Of a stretch of 64,000 nt of DNA, positions 39,935-50,080 are shown piece by piece; the stretch's first letter is position 1; the number at the start of each line of letters is the position of its first letter. The DNA lies in contig NZ_OMPC01000008.1 of NCBI RefSeq assembly GCF_900312675.1, positions 188,937-252,936 of the forward strand. Reading direction: 5' to 3'. Source of the DNA: Aliivibrio sp. EL58. Its GTDB lineage: Bacteria; Pseudomonadota; Gammaproteobacteria; Enterobacterales; Vibrionaceae. The position numbers and the translations under genes were made by a program. The notes beneath the pieces were generated by a model, which had not been told where the DNA came from, made no database searches, and saw nothing but the letters and a program-made list of their open reading frames with translations.

Positions 39935-39982
39935 CGAATTATATTTTTGTATTTACCCGTTAGTGGGGTCGACTTAACAAAA

Positions 39983-41815
39983 TTACTCTACCGTTACCGC
40001 TTTCGCTAGGTTACGAGGTTGATCGACATCCGTCCCTTTAATTAAGGCAACATGGTACGAAAGTAACTGCATCGGTACTGTGTAGTAGATAGGTGCTGTT
40101 ACTTCACTTACGTGAGGCATCTTGATGATCTTCATGTTCTCATCCGCTTCAAAACCTGCTTGTTCATCAGCAAATACATAAAGTAAACCACCACGAGCAC
40201 GCACTTCTTCTACGTTTGATTTTAGTTTCTCTAATAAATCATTGGTTGGTGCAACCACAACCACTGGCATGTCAGCATCAATTAATGCTAATGGGCCATG
40301 TTTTAATTCACCGGCGGCATAAGCTTCAGCATGAATATAAGAGATTTCTTTAAGTTTCAGAGAGGCTTCAACGGCAATTGGATAAAACTCACCACGCCCT
40401 AAAAATAGCGTGTGTTGTTTGTCTGCAAAATCTGGGGCTAACGCTTCAATCTCTTTATCAAACGATAACGCTTGTTCGATTTGAGCAGGCAATGCATGCA
40501 AGGCTTCTACGATCTCTTTTTCTTTTTCTTTTGAGATACGGTTTTGCTGTTTACCTAATGCCGTAACTAACATCAATAACGCGGCAAGTTGTGTGGTAAA
40601 GGCTTTCGTTGATGCAACGCCAATCTCAGTTCCTGCACGTGTCATGAAAGCAAAATCAGATTCACGAACCAGAGATGAGCCTGCCACGTTACATACTGTC
40701 ATTGCGCCCATGTAGCCACGCTCTTTGGCTAAACGAAGTGCTGCTAAGGTATCTGCCGTTTCACCTGATTGAGATAAAGTGATCAATAAGCTATTTGGAC
40801 GCGTCACAAATTTACGGTAACGGAATTCAGAGGCGATTTCGACATCACAACTCACGCCCGCCAATGATTCAAACCAATAACGAGCCGTCATGCCTGCATT
40901 GTAAGAGGTACCACAAGCAATAATTTGTACATGTTCTACTTTATTTAGTATCTCAACCGCGTTAACACCAATACTTTCAGTCACAACAGAGTCATTGGTA
41001 ATGCGGCCTTCCATGGTATTAATTAACGCTTTTGGCTGCTCAAATACTTCTTTTTGCATAAAGTGACGATATTGCCCTTTATCACCCGCATCGTGCTCAG
41101 CATTTGATTCTGTTATTTCACGCTCTACTCGTTCACCGCGGGCATCGAAAACCACCACATCACGACGAGTGATCTCTGCAACATCACCTTCTTCAAGATA
41201 CATAAAGCGACGAGTCACATTAAGTAAGGCAAGTTGATCAGAAGCCAAGAAGTTTTCACCAACACCACGGCCAATCACAATTGGGCTACCAGAACGAGCA
41301 ACAACAAGACGTTCTGGATCACGACGATCCATAACCACAGTACCGTAAGCACCATCTAATTGTTTTGCTGTTTTTTGTACTGCTTCAATTAATGAATCTG
41401 AAGTACGTAGCTCCCATTCAACTAAATGAGCAATCACTTCAGTATCGGTTTGAGATTCAAAAACATAACCACGCTCTTGCAATAAAGAACGCAATGTTTC
41501 ATGGTTTTCAATAATGCCATTATGAACAATCGTAATATCACCAGAGACATGAGGGTGCGCATTAATTTCAGAAGGCTCACCATGAGTTGCCCAACGGGTA
41601 TGAGCGATGCCTGTACCGCCAACGACATGAGATTCTTCTACTGCATTCGCCAGTTCTTTTACTTTACCCAAACGACGTAAACGAGTGTAGTTACTGTCTG
41701 CATCAACAACCGCAACCCCTGCAGAATCGTAGCCGCGATATTCTAAACGACGTAATCCTTCAACTAAAATTTCAGCTACATCTCTTTGTGCAACTGCACC
41801 TACGATCCCACACAT
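39983..41815 (-). CDS. glmS: Glutamine-fructose-6-phosphate aminotransferase
   Basis: A 610-aa enzyme that makes glucosamine 6-phosphate, the first step to UDP-GlcNAc. The N-terminal glutaminase domain begins MCGIVGAVA with nucleophile Cys after Met removal. Two SIS isomerase domains follow ([25 protein letters not shown]-terminal LAKAVTVE). Length equals E. coli GlmS (609). It opposes nagB at 27.4 kb metabolically. A DeoR-family gene lies 120 bp upstream in the same direction, so the two may be co-regulated. Confidence 0.97.
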   Translation of the reverse strand: MCGIVGAVAQRDVAEILVEGLRRLEYRGYDSAGVAVVDADSNYTRLRRLGKVKELANAVEESHVVGGTGIAHTRWATHGEPSEINAHPHVSGDITIVHNGIIENHETLRSLLQERGYVFESQTDTEVIAHLVEWELRTSDSLIEAVQKTAKQLDGAYGTVVMDRRDPERLVVARSGSPIVIGRGVGENFLASDQLALLNVTRRFMYLEEGDVAEITRRDVVVFDARGERVEREITESNAEHDAGDKGQYRHFMQKEVFEQPKALINTMEGRITNDSVVTESIGVNAVEILNKVEHVQIIACGTSYNAGMTARYWFESLAGVSCDVEIASEFRYRKFVTRPNSLLITLSQSGETADTLAALRLAKERGYMGAMTVCNVAGSSLVRESDFAFMTRAGTEIGVASTKAFTTQLAALLMLVTALGKQQNRISKEKEKEIVEALHALPAQIEQALSFDKEIEALAPDFADKQHTLFLGRGEFYPIAVEASLKLKEISYIHAEAYAAGELKHGPLALIDADMPVVVVAPTNDLLEKLKSNVEEVRARGGLLYVFADEQAGFEADENMKIIKMPHVSEVTAPIYYTVPMQLLSYHVALIKGTDVDQPRNLAKAVTVE

Positions 41816-41889
41816 GGCAATACTCCAACTATTCTAATTTTAAATTCTAGGTTTTAAGAAGCCTCTTATTGCTTCTTAAGTTATAAATA

Positions 41890-41920
41890 ACCGCTGATCG
41901 GCAGCAAAAATGTCAGCGGT
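41890..41920 (-). repeat. Inverted repeat between the deoR-type gene and glmS
   Basis: ACCGCTGA (41890-41897) and TCAGCGGT (41913-41920) pair around a 15-nt loop. On the minus strand TTATTTATAAC follows, so it may be a weak terminator of the regulator gene or a glmS leader structure. Confidence 0.5.
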
Positions 41921-41935
41921 ATCGTATAAATTAAA

Positions 41936-42700
41936 TCACTGAGCTCTGATGACTCGTACATTATGTGATTCAATTTTCTGTTGTTGTTCTTGGCTTAAAT
42001 CATTATTGGTGATCAACACATCAATGCTGTCCCATGGCAATTCAACGTTAGGGATTTTTCGACCAATTTTTTCAGATTCCACCATTAAAATAACTTCACG
42101 AGCCACTTCAGACATCACGCGGCTTAAACCCACTAATTCATTAAATGTGGTTGTTCCGCGTTCCAAATCAATCCCATCAGCACCAATGAACAGCTGATCA
42201 AAATCATAGGATCTTAAAACCGATTCGGCCACTTGACCTTGAAATGAATCAGAGTGACTGTCCCATGTTCCACCTGTCATCAATAACGTTGGTTCGTTTT
42301 CAATTTCTTGCAGTGCATTAGCAACAGGTAATGAGTTGGTCATTACAACTAAGCCATTTCGTTTCGATAATTGATTAATTAATGCTGCTGTTGTACTGCC
42401 ACTATCAATAATGATCCGATTATGATCTTTAATCAGTTCAACGGCGGCAGTAGCAATAGATAACTTTCGTTTCGAAACTTCTTCACAGCTATCTTCTTGA
42501 ATGATATTTGATGGCATTAAAACTGCGCCGCCATATTTACGCATCAGTAACCCATTTTTTTCTAATTCTGTTAGGTCTTTTCTGATGGTAACTTCTGATA
42601 TATCAAACAAATCAGAGAGAGATTCAACACTCACCTCACCTTGCTCCGTTAATAGAGAAAGGATCATATGGCGGCGTTGTTTAGTGTTTCTTTTTGACAT
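41936..42700 (-). CDS. DeoR-family transcriptional regulator
   Basis: A 254-aa regulator with an N-terminal DeoR winged helix (RRHMILSLLTEQGEVSVESL ... SEVTIRKDLTELEKNGLL) and a C-terminal sugar-phosphate sensor domain (IDSGSTTAALINQL, NSLPVANAL, GADGIDLERG). Family members bind phosphorylated sugars. Its position just upstream of glmS suggests control of amino-sugar synthesis, but that is inference from context. Start ATG at 42700. It is divergent from crbR (224 bp). Confidence 0.87.
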   Translation of the reverse strand: MSKRNTKQRRHMILSLLTEQGEVSVESLSDLFDISEVTIRKDLTELEKNGLLMRKYGGAVLMPSNIIQEDSCEEVSKRKLSIATAAVELIKDHNRIIIDSGSTTAALINQLSKRNGLVVMTNSLPVANALQEIENEPTLLMTGGTWDSHSDSFQGQVAESVLRSYDFDQLFIGADGIDLERGTTTFNELVGLSRVMSEVAREVILMVESEKIGRKIPNVELPWDSIDVLITNNDLSQEQQQKIESHNVRVIRAQ

Positions 42701-42924
42701 AACAAACTCAATAAGTTTCGATTTGAAAGAAGTTTAGTTTCGTTTCATTCGATTGTCTATAGCAAGAAGTTAATTCGTTTTAAATAATAAGATCCTCAAT
42801 ATCATTATTTTCCTGCAAACCACTAATAAGTAAGAGAGGCAGCGCAGACTTTAGCGCCTAAAAATTGCTCAAGAGAAAGTAAGATGTTAATTTTGCTTTA
42901 TAACTTATAAGGAATTTTGTAGCT

Positions 42925-43554
42925 ATGGACGACAACTACACTATTATTATTGCGGATGACCATCCCTTATTTCGCAATGCACTTTTTCAATCTATTCATA
43001 TGGCGATCAGTGGGGCTAATTTACTTGAAGCGGATTCTCTTGAAGGCTTATTCGCGGTATTAAACAAAGAGCCTGATCCTGATTTACTCCTATTGGATTT
43101 AAAAATGCCCGGCAGTAACGGAATGTCTGGATTAATACAGCTTCGCTCTCAATATCCAGATCTGCCTATTGTTGTTGTCTCGGCCAGTGAAGAAGCCAGT
43201 ATTGTTTCTCAAGTCAAAAGCCATGGCGCTTTCGGTTTTATTCCTAAATCCAGTGACATGAAATCACTCATTACCGCCTTAAACCAAATTCTTGCTGGTG
43301 ATTCATATTTTCCTGAAGGCTCAATAAAAAACTCAGCAGCTTGTGATGATTTAGCGACAAAAATAGCAGCCCTTACCCCTCAGCAATATAAGGTGCTTGG
43401 CATGCTATCTGACGGCTTACTCAATAAACAAATCGCCTATGATTTAGAAGTATCAGAAGCCACGATAAAAGCGCACATGACGGCAATATTTAGAAAATTG
43501 GGCGTTAAAAATCGTACTCAAGCGGTTATTTTGTTGCAACAAACGGAAAGTTAA
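42925..43554 (+). CDS. crbR: LuxR/NarL-type response regulator CrbR
   Basis: A 209-aa regulator with a receiver domain (phospho-acceptor Asp58 in LLLLDLKMPG, acidic pair in IIIADDHP) and a C-terminal LuxR helix-turn-helix (LSDGLLNKQIAYDLEVSEATIKAHM). In V. cholerae and pseudomonads, CrbR with kinase CrbS activates acs for the acetate switch. The matching CrbS gene lies 3 kb downstream and acs 11 kb downstream in this window. An 8-of-10 variant of the proposed operator occurs at 42846-42855 in its own upstream region. Confidence 0.85.
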   Translation: MDDNYTIIIADDHPLFRNALFQSIHMAISGANLLEADSLEGLFAVLNKEPDPDLLLLDLKMPGSNGMSGLIQLRSQYPDLPIVVVSASEEASIVSQVKSHGAFGFIPKSSDMKSLITALNQILAGDSYFPEGSIKNSAACDDLATKIAALTPQQYKVLGMLSDGLLNKQIAYDLEVSEATIKAHMTAIFRKLGVKNRTQAVILLQQTES

Positions 43555-43585
43555 CCTTGATATAACACTCTAGCCGTTAAAATCA

Positions 43586-43630
43586 GTTAGGTTACCCACT
43601 CATTATTTTAATCCCTCTGCGTAACCTAAC
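43586..43630 (+). repeat. 10-bp inverted repeat between crbR and marC
   Basis: GTTAGGTTAC (43586-43595) and GTAACCTAAC (43621-43630) are perfect complements with a 25-nt spacer. There is no T-run, and it ends 14 bp before the marC ATG. It could be an operator or an mRNA hairpin that occludes the start. Confidence 0.5.
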
Positions 43631-43644
43631 CTCTGGGAGAACCC

Positions 43645-44268
43645 ATGATAAGTATCCTCATCACTCAATTTGTTGTTCTTTGGGCTGTCATTGATCCTAT
43701 TGGATCCGTTCCTGTCTATCTTTCACAAACTCAGCACCTAACCGCCAAGCAGCGTAAAGTAGTGGCACTTAAAGCCGTTGCGATCGCGACTGCTGTACTT
43801 TTATTTTTCCTTGTTATTGGGCAACTCCTCTTAGAAGCCATGCAAATTCCTCTACCAGCCTTTCAAGTCGCTGGTGGATTAGTTCTGTTAATCTTTGCTC
43901 TTACTATGATTTTTGGTGAGAGCAAGCCAGACCAAGAACAGAAAATGAGTGAAGAGCTAAGTCATTCAGACCTGGCTGATTTAGCCGTTTATCCTTTAGC
44001 TATTCCGTCAATTGCATCGCCTGGTGCCATGATGGCTATTGTTATGCTGACAGATAATTCTCGTTATTCTTTTTTAGATCAATCAATTACCGCTGCAGTA
44101 ATGATTGTGGTTCTCGTCATTACGTTATGCTTATTACTTGGCGCAACATTTATCCATAAGATAATTGGTAACGTCGGTGCTGCTATTATTAGCCGCGTGA
44201 TGGGGTTAATTCTAGCGGCGGTTGCTGTCAATAATTTACTTCTTGGGATTAAGAACTTTTACTTTTAG
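43645..44268 (+). CDS. MarC-family membrane protein
   Basis: A 207-aa integral membrane protein with six predicted helices. FVVLWAVIDPIGSVPVYLSQT near the N-terminus and AIPSIASPGAMMAI in the middle are the family's repeated helix motifs. E. coli MarC and YhgN are of unknown function; MarC was once linked to antibiotic resistance and this was later withdrawn. ATG at 43645 follows GGGAGA. It is 90 bp after crbR in the same direction and ends before a terminator. Confidence 0.88.
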   Translation: MISILITQFVVLWAVIDPIGSVPVYLSQTQHLTAKQRKVVALKAVAIATAVLLFFLVIGQLLLEAMQIPLPAFQVAGGLVLLIFALTMIFGESKPDQEQKMSEELSHSDLADLAVYPLAIPSIASPGAMMAIVMLTDNSRYSFLDQSITAAVMIVVLVITLCLLLGATFIHKIIGNVGAAIISRVMGLILAAVAVNNLLLGIKNFYF

Positions 44269-44342
44269 TCCTTTATAAAGTCTTAGACCTTGGTATTAAT
44301 TAACATAATATCAACATAATAAAAAAGCTATCCACTTCACAT

Positions 44343-44369
44343 AAAACGCTCATATTTTGGGCGTTTTTC
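44343..44369 (+). terminator. Terminator after marC
   Basis: AAAACGC (44343-44349) pairs with GCGTTTT (44361-44367), followed by T. It separates crbR-marC from the actP unit, which must have its own promoter downstream. Confidence 0.7.
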
Positions 44370-44380
44370 TTTATCTGCTC

Positions 44381-44390
44381 GACTAAAGTT
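44381..44390 (+). promoter_or_regulatory. Proposed CrbR operator 1 (DUF485/actP)
   Basis: GACTAAAGTT, 9 of 10 to the near-palindrome GACT-AA-AGTC found also before the DUF294 gene and acs. It lies 73 bp before the DUF485 ATG. An extended -10-like TGCTAATCT lies at 44414-44422. Confidence 0.55.
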
Positions 44391-44463
44391 GCACTGTTTT
44401 CTTCTCTTCTCACTGCTAATCTCTTTTTGGTTACATATTTTTAACATTAAAAAGGAGCTGGCT

Positions 44464-44730
44464 ATGGCGTTCGAAACAAAAGAACAAGCACAAGCCTATT
44501 GGAAGGAAAATCTAGGGATCATGGGCGGACTGCTCACGATCTGGTTCTTAGTCTCATATGGCGCAGGGATATTATTTGTTGATGCACTTAATGCATTTCA
44601 ATTTGGAGGATTCAAATTGGGGTTCTGGTTTGCACAACAAGGTTCAATTTATACCTTTGTGGCACTGATCTTTATCTACGTTGCACGCATGAATGCACTA
44701 GATAAAAAATACAACGTACAAGAAGACTAG
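44464..44730 (+). CDS. yjcH: DUF485 membrane protein preceding actP
   Basis: An 88-aa small inner-membrane protein with two predicted helices (about 24-45 and 58-80), of the DUF485/YjcH family that pairs with ActP. I chose ATG at 44464 (MAFETKEQAQAYW), preceded by AAAGGAGCTGGCT. A longer frame to 44389 would begin inside the promoter region. Genes of this family are almost always followed by an SLC5 acetate symporter, as here with a 10-bp gap. The role is unproven. Confidence 0.92.
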   Translation: MAFETKEQAQAYWKENLGIMGGLLTIWFLVSYGAGILFVDALNAFQFGGFKLGFWFAQQGSIYTFVALIFIYVARMNALDKKYNVQED

Positions 44731-44740
44731 AGGAATTAGC

Positions 44741-46444
44741 ATGGATATCCAAACTTGGACGTTTATATTAGTAGGTATCACTTTTACCCTTTATATCGGT
44801 ATTGCGATATGGGCTCGCGCTGGATCAACCAGTGAATTCTATGTCGCGGGCGGGGGCGTTCACCCTATTGCCAATGGCATGGCAACAGCCGCTGACTGGA
44901 TGTCGGCAGCATCGTTTATTTCAATGGCGGGTATCATTTCCTTTGTTGGTTATGATGGCGCTGTATATCTTATGGGTTGGACCGGCGGCTATGTGTTATT
45001 AGCGCTTTGTCTTGCGCCTTATCTACGTAAATTTGGTAAGTTCACCGTGCCAGATTTTATCGGTGAGCGTTACTATTCTCGAACTGCTCGTATGGTGGCG
45101 GTTTTCTGTGCCATCTTTGTCTCTTTCACTTATGTGGCAGGACAAATGCGTGGTGTGGGCGTTGTATTCTCTCGATTCCTAGAAGTTGATATTAATATCG
45201 GTATCATCATTGGTATGGGTATCGTATTTTTCTATGCGGTACTAGGTGGCATGAAAGGCATCACTTATACGCAGGTTGCTCAATTCTGTGTCCTCATTTT
45301 CGCCTTCCTTGTTCCTGCGGTTTTCACCTCAATCATGATGACTGGTAATGTATTCCCTCAAATAGGTATGGGCTCAACCGTTACTGGTTCAGAAGTCTAC
45401 TTATTAGATAAGTTGGATGGATTAACCACTGAACTTGGCTTTACGCCATATACTGACGGCTCTAAGAGCATGGTTGATGTCTTCTTTATCTGTGCGGCTC
45501 TTATGGTAGGTACTGCGGGTCTCCCTCATGTAATCATTCGTTTTTTCACTGTACCTCGTGTTAAAGACGCACGTATCTCTGCTGGTTGGGCATTACTATT
45601 TATCTCATTCCTATACACAACTGCACCTGCGGTAGCCGCATTTGCTCGTGTAAATATGATTGAAACCATTAATGGTCCAGATAGCCAAGGGGTTGCCGCT
45701 GCTGATGCTCCAAGCTGGTATAAAAACTGGGAAGACACTGGCCTAGTCGGTTGGGAAGATAAAAACGGTGATGGCAAAATGTTCTATTCTGGTGATGAAC
45801 GTAATGAAATGGACATCAACCGAGATATCATCGTTCTAGCATCACCTGAACTAGCAAATTTACCAAACTGGGTTGTGGCATTGTTGGCTGCAGGTGGCTT
45901 AGCTGCTGCATTATCAACGGCTGCTGGTCTACTACTGGTAATATCGACCTCTATCTCTCATGATTTATTGAAAAAAGGCTTTAAGCCAAATATGACAGAT
46001 AAACAGGAGTTGCTCGCCGCCCGACTTGCCGCCGTTGTTGCCATCGTTGGTGCTGGTTACTTAGGGATTAATCCGCCAGGCTTTGTTGCACAGGTGGTTG
46101 CGTTCTCCTTCGGTTTAGCCGCCGCATCCTTCTTCCCTGCGATTATCTTAGGTATTTTCTATAAGAAGATGAATAAAGAAGGGGCGATTGCAGGTATGGT
46201 TTCAGGTGTCGCATTCACTACCGCTTATATCGTTTACTTTAAATTCATTAACCCTGCAGCAAGCACACCTGATAACTGGTGGTTTGGTATCAGCCCTGAA
46301 GGGATCGGTACGCTAGGTATGTGTCTGAACTTCATTGTCTCGATTGTAGTGAATAAAGTAACCGCTGAAGTACCACAAGATGTGCAAGATCTGGTTGAGT
46401 CTATTCGTTACCCTAAAGGGGCAGGTGAAGCTCACGATCATTAA
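44741..46444 (+). CDS. actP: Cation/acetate symporter ActP
   Basis: A 567-aa sodium:solute symporter (SLC5) with about thirteen predicted membrane helices. The N-terminal FYVAGGGVHPIANGMATAADWMSAASFIS is the family's helix-1 unwinding region, and AALSTAAGLLLVISTSISHDLLK is helix 8 with the cation-site Ser residues. It imports acetate at low concentration, which Acs then activates. A loop before helix 8 (WEDKNGDGKMFYSGDERN) carries a DxNxDG calcium-loop-like motif. Co-transcribed with the DUF485 gene. Confidence 0.94.
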   Translation: MDIQTWTFILVGITFTLYIGIAIWARAGSTSEFYVAGGGVHPIANGMATAADWMSAASFISMAGIISFVGYDGAVYLMGWTGGYVLLALCLAPYLRKFGKFTVPDFIGERYYSRTARMVAVFCAIFVSFTYVAGQMRGVGVVFSRFLEVDINIGIIIGMGIVFFYAVLGGMKGITYTQVAQFCVLIFAFLVPAVFTSIMMTGNVFPQIGMGSTVTGSEVYLLDKLDGLTTELGFTPYTDGSKSMVDVFFICAALMVGTAGLPHVIIRFFTVPRVKDARISAGWALLFISFLYTTAPAVAAFARVNMIETINGPDSQGVAAADAPSWYKNWEDTGLVGWEDKNGDGKMFYSGDERNEMDINRDIIVLASPELANLPNWVVALLAAGGLAAALSTAAGLLLVISTSISHDLLKKGFKPNMTDKQELLAARLAAVVAIVGAGYLGINPPGFVAQVVAFSFGLAAASFFPAIILGIFYKKMNKEGAIAGMVSGVAFTTAYIVYFKFINPAASTPDNWWFGISPEGIGTLGMCLNFIVSIVVNKVTAEVPQDVQDLVESIRYPKGAGEAHDH

Positions 46445-46497
46445 TATCTTATTAATTAAATAGATAACGTCAGATATTGATTAATAATCTAGGCTAG

Positions 46498-46531
46498 AAA
46501 AAGGGAGTTAGTGAATGCTAACTCCCTTTTT
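46498..46531. terminator. Bidirectional terminator between actP and crbS
   Basis: AAAAAGGGAGTTAG (46498-46511) pairs with CTAACTCCCTTTTT (46518-46531). It is a long perfect stem with A and T flanks, serving both convergent genes. Confidence 0.9.
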
Positions 46532-46557
46532 ATCTACACTGGATTAAACCTAATTAT

Positions 46558-49500
46558 TTACGCTTTTACATGCCGATTTAATACCGCCCTAAGCTTTAAC
46601 GGCTTAACTGGTTTTGCTATAAATCCAAAGCCATTGCTTTTAATACTTGCCAATAAATCATCGGTTTTGTCGGCACTGATCATCACTCCTTCAAACGTAT
46701 TCCCTAAACGTAAACGGCATTGTTGTAATACCTCCAGCCCTGTTCTGTCGTTATCCAAGCGATAATCTGAAAAGATAACATCCGGAGTCCAGCCTTCTTC
46801 CAAACACTGTAAACTGCTCATTAAATCTGTTGCCGTTTTCACTTCACAACCCCAACGAGACACCAATGATTCCATACCGATAAGAATGTCTGGTTCATTA
46901 TCCACGCATAACACGCGAACGAAACTTAATGGCAATTCAGGCTTTTGCTCTACCGTAGGCTCATTGCTCTCAAGCAGTACACCTCTATCAAGCGTAACGG
47001 AAAATACCGAGCCTTGATTAAGCCATGAACGTAATGAAATCGTATGACCAAGCACATGAGAAATACCGCGAGCAATAGCAAGTCCCAACCCTAATCCTTG
47101 ATCTGCTCGATTTTGATCAACACGGGTAAACTCATCAAAAATAGCCTGTTGTTTCTCTTCCGGAATACCAATACCGCTGTCCCATACGTCCACACGGATC
47201 TTGCCTTCAACTCTTCTCGCACCAAGAACTACTTTACCTTGTGGATTATATCTAAATGCATTGGTTAGAAAATTTTGCACCACTCGACGCAGTAATTTTG
47301 GATCAGATTCAACGATCACATTCGAATGAATAACAGAGAACTCGATGCCTTGTTGTTTTGCTAAAGCACCAAATTCCGCTTCTAAATTTGAAAACAAACT
47401 GCTCAATGAAAAGCCTTGAACATGTGTCTCTAACTTACCAGCTTCTAGACGAGAGATATCTAATAAGTCACCAATCAGCTCTTCTGCTGCACCTAAAGCA
47501 CTCTCAATGTGACCGGATATTTTTTTGGTTTCTGCTTCTTTTGCTACTTCACTCAATGAAGACGCAAACAAACGCGCTGCATTTAAAGGTTGCATTAAAT
47601 CATGACTAACGGCGGCGAGTAGCCGACTTTTTGATTGAGAAGCCAATTCTGCACTTTGGGTGGCGCTAACTAATCGCTGATTTAATTTTTCTAACTCTTT
47701 GGTTCGCTCATGAACTCGAAACTCCAAGCTCTCATTGGTTTCTTTAAGTGCTTTTTCTGCTTGTCTAAAAACGGTGATATCTGTAAAACTCATCACAAAT
47801 CCACCATTAGGCATCGGGTTACCCTGTACTTCAATAACCTGTCCATCCGCTCGAATTCGAGAAGACACGTGTCGGGTCCCACGTTCTAAATGCTCAACCC
47901 GTCGCTTAACATGCACTTCAGGATCTCCGGGCCCACAAAGACCTTGCTCTGCGTTGTGTCGGATAACATCTGCAATGGGTCTTCCTACTTGAATTAACCC
48001 TGGTGGGAAGGTGAATAATTCCAAATAGCGTTGATTCCATGCAACCAACTTCATCTGCTTATCAACTACTGCAATTCCTTGGCTAATGTGCTCAATTGCC
48101 CCTTGCAATAAACCACGGCTAAAATCATACAACTCAGAGGCTTCATCAACGATTGTTGCGACCTCTTCCAATTGCATATTTCTGCCTTGCAATGCTGAAG
48201 TAAGAACTAAACGCGAAGAAGATGCGCCAAAGACTCCGGCCAATACTCGCTCAGTATGACGGATCAACGCAGAGCTCGCTTGTTGTTGTGGCAATAAGGA
48301 TTCATCATGCTGTTGAGAGAACTGGCGAAAGGCTTTTTGAGCTCGGCGGCGACCTACAAATCGCGAAGCCAACATTTCCAATTCACCAACCGTCACTCGA
48401 GTTTGATAAACACTAACATCTTCATTTTCAGGTAAAGGGGCTCCAACAAAAGAGGCCGCTTGTAAGCGCTCACTTAACGATGCTCGAGTGATTGATGATA
48501 CAAAAATAAATAATAGGGTATTAAGTCCTAAACTGAGCATCATACCCCAATCCGAGGTCTGCACCTCAAGCGTTTGCAACCACTGCGGCGGCGTAATAAT
48601 CCATAACAAAAGATTATTTTCGGCACTGCCTGCGAGTATCTGAGTCTGGCTCATTAACGTGATTAACCACATTAAAAAACCAATCATTAAGCCTGCATAT
48701 ACTCCTTTCTTATTGGCATTTCGCCAATACAATCCACCAATTAACGCCGGTGCAAATTGGGCTATCGCCGCAAAAGCTAATAAACCAATGACCGACAGTG
48801 AATCAATTGAATCAAGCGCTTGATAAAATCCCCACGCGGCTAATAACAATAAGAGAATGAGTACGCGTCGAATAGTGACTAATAAGTTTGAAAAGTGCCC
48901 AAATGAGCGTCCTGTGGTTTTGACTCGACGCAATAATAAAGGCAGAACTAAATCATTCGATACCATAATGGCAAGTGCGATAGTAGATACGATAACCATG
49001 CCGCTGGCTGCTGAGGTTCCACCAACAAAAGCCAGTAATGCCATATTCTCAGCACCTACCGATAGCGGCACGCTAATAACAAAACTATCACTAACCTCAC
49101 CAGAGAGCAGAGCTTGTCCCGCCCACGAGATAGGCAGTACAAATAGACCAATCAAAAACAAGTAGAGTGGAAATACCCAACGCGCCGTGCGTAGATCTTG
49201 CGCCTGTTCATTCTCCACTACCGTAGTATGAAATTGGCGCGGTAAACAGATTATCGCCGCCATCGTTAAGATCGTATGAAACAAAAGCGTAATGATATTT
49301 GGGGATTGGTAAGTTTCTTTGGCAATTGAAATTAAATCAACATTACTATCAGAATACGCTAAATAAAGAATGAAACCTCCGACCGCAAGAAAAGCGACCA
49401 ATTTCACTATCGATTCAAACGCGACCGCCATCATCAAGCCACGGTGATGTTCTGTGGTATCAATGTGTCGAGTACCAAAAAGAATCGTAAATACCGCAAG

Positions 49501-50001
49501 GGCACCACCAACAAACCAAGATATATGCCCATCTTGATAGCCTAAATCCAGAGCCAAATTAGGAGCGACAAGATCGAGTCCCATCGTGATCCCTCTTAAT
49601 TGCAATGCAATATAAGGAAGTATCCCAACCACCGCGATAATCGTAATAACACCAGCTAAACCTTGAGATTTTCCATATCGAGCCGCGATAAAATCAGCAA
49701 TAGAGGTGATATGCTCTCGCTTTGCAATCAAGATAATTCTGGCTAAAAAACGCCATGCAAATACAAACACAAAAATGGGAGCAAGATAAATGGGAAGGAA
49801 AGACCACGGGTTACTGGTGGCTTGGCCTACGGTGCCATAAAAGGTCCATGACGTACAGTAGACTGCAATAGAAAGACTATAAATCCACGGGCGATACTGA
49901 GCTAACCACCCTTTTTGCCTATCGCCATACCAGGCAATTAAAAATAATAATCCTAAATATGCCAGCGACACTGGCACTACTATCCATCCTTGTGTCATCA
50001 C
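46558..50001 (-). CDS. crbS: Transporter-fused hybrid sensor kinase CrbS
   Basis: A 1147-aa protein. An SLC5 solute-symporter-like domain (about 1-500, with about twelve to thirteen helices) is joined to a PAS region (about 640-750), a HisKA domain with phospho-His800 in AAVSHDLMQPLNA, a HATPase (VWDSGIGIP, GLGLGLAIARG), and a C-terminal receiver with Asp1079 in VIFSDYRLD. CrbS is the known acetate-switch sensor kinase partner of CrbR. ATG at 50001 or 49998 starts it. A terminator-like hairpin lies only about 30 bp upstream. Confidence 0.9.
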   Translation of the reverse strand: MMTQGWIVVPVSLAYLGLLFLIAWYGDRQKGWLAQYRPWIYSLSIAVYCTSWTFYGTVGQATSNPWSFLPIYLAPIFVFVFAWRFLARIILIAKREHITSIADFIAARYGKSQGLAGVITIIAVVGILPYIALQLRGITMGLDLVAPNLALDLGYQDGHISWFVGGALAVFTILFGTRHIDTTEHHRGLMMAVAFESIVKLVAFLAVGGFILYLAYSDSNVDLISIAKETYQSPNIITLLFHTILTMAAIICLPRQFHTTVVENEQAQDLRTARWVFPLYLFLIGLFVLPISWAGQALLSGEVSDSFVISVPLSVGAENMALLAFVGGTSAASGMVIVSTIALAIMVSNDLVLPLLLRRVKTTGRSFGHFSNLLVTIRRVLILLLLLAAWGFYQALDSIDSLSVIGLLAFAAIAQFAPALIGGLYWRNANKKGVYAGLMIGFLMWLITLMSQTQILAGSAENNLLLWIITPPQWLQTLEVQTSDWGMMLSLGLNTLLFIFVSSITRASLSERLQAASFVGAPLPENEDVSVYQTRVTVGELEMLASRFVGRRRAQKAFRQFSQQHDESLLPQQQASSALIRHTERVLAGVFGASSSRLVLTSALQGRNMQLEEVATIVDEASELYDFSRGLLQGAIEHISQGIAVVDKQMKLVAWNQRYLELFTFPPGLIQVGRPIADVIRHNAEQGLCGPGDPEVHVKRRVEHLERGTRHVSSRIRADGQVIEVQGNPMPNGGFVMSFTDITVFRQAEKALKETNESLEFRVHERTKELEKLNQRLVSATQSAELASQSKSRLLAAVSHDLMQPLNAARLFASSLSEVAKEAETKKISGHIESALGAAEELIGDLLDISRLEAGKLETHVQGFSLSSLFSNLEAEFGALAKQQGIEFSVIHSNVIVESDPKLLRRVVQNFLTNAFRYNPQGKVVLGARRVEGKIRVDVWDSGIGIPEEKQQAIFDEFTRVDQNRADQGLGLGLAIARGISHVLGHTISLRSWLNQGSVFSVTLDRGVLLESNEPTVEQKPELPLSFVRVLCVDNEPDILIGMESLVSRWGCEVKTATDLMSSLQCLEEGWTPDVIFSDYRLDNDRTGLEVLQQCRLRLGNTFEGVMISADKTDDLLASIKSNGFGFIAKPVKPLKLRAVLNRHVKA

Positions 50002-50029
50002 TCATCCTTGGTGATACCATTCTAGTGCC

Positions 50030-50080
50030 CTAAAAAAACGCTAGAAGGGTACAAATACTCTGTAGCACCATTCTAGCGTT
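50030..50080 (-). terminator. Terminator of the MFS gene, just before crbS
   Basis: On the minus strand AACGCTAGAA (complement of 50071-50080) pairs with TTCTAGCGTT (complement of 50037-50046), with extra pairing inside, followed by TTTTT. It separates the MFS gene from crbS. Confidence 0.8.
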
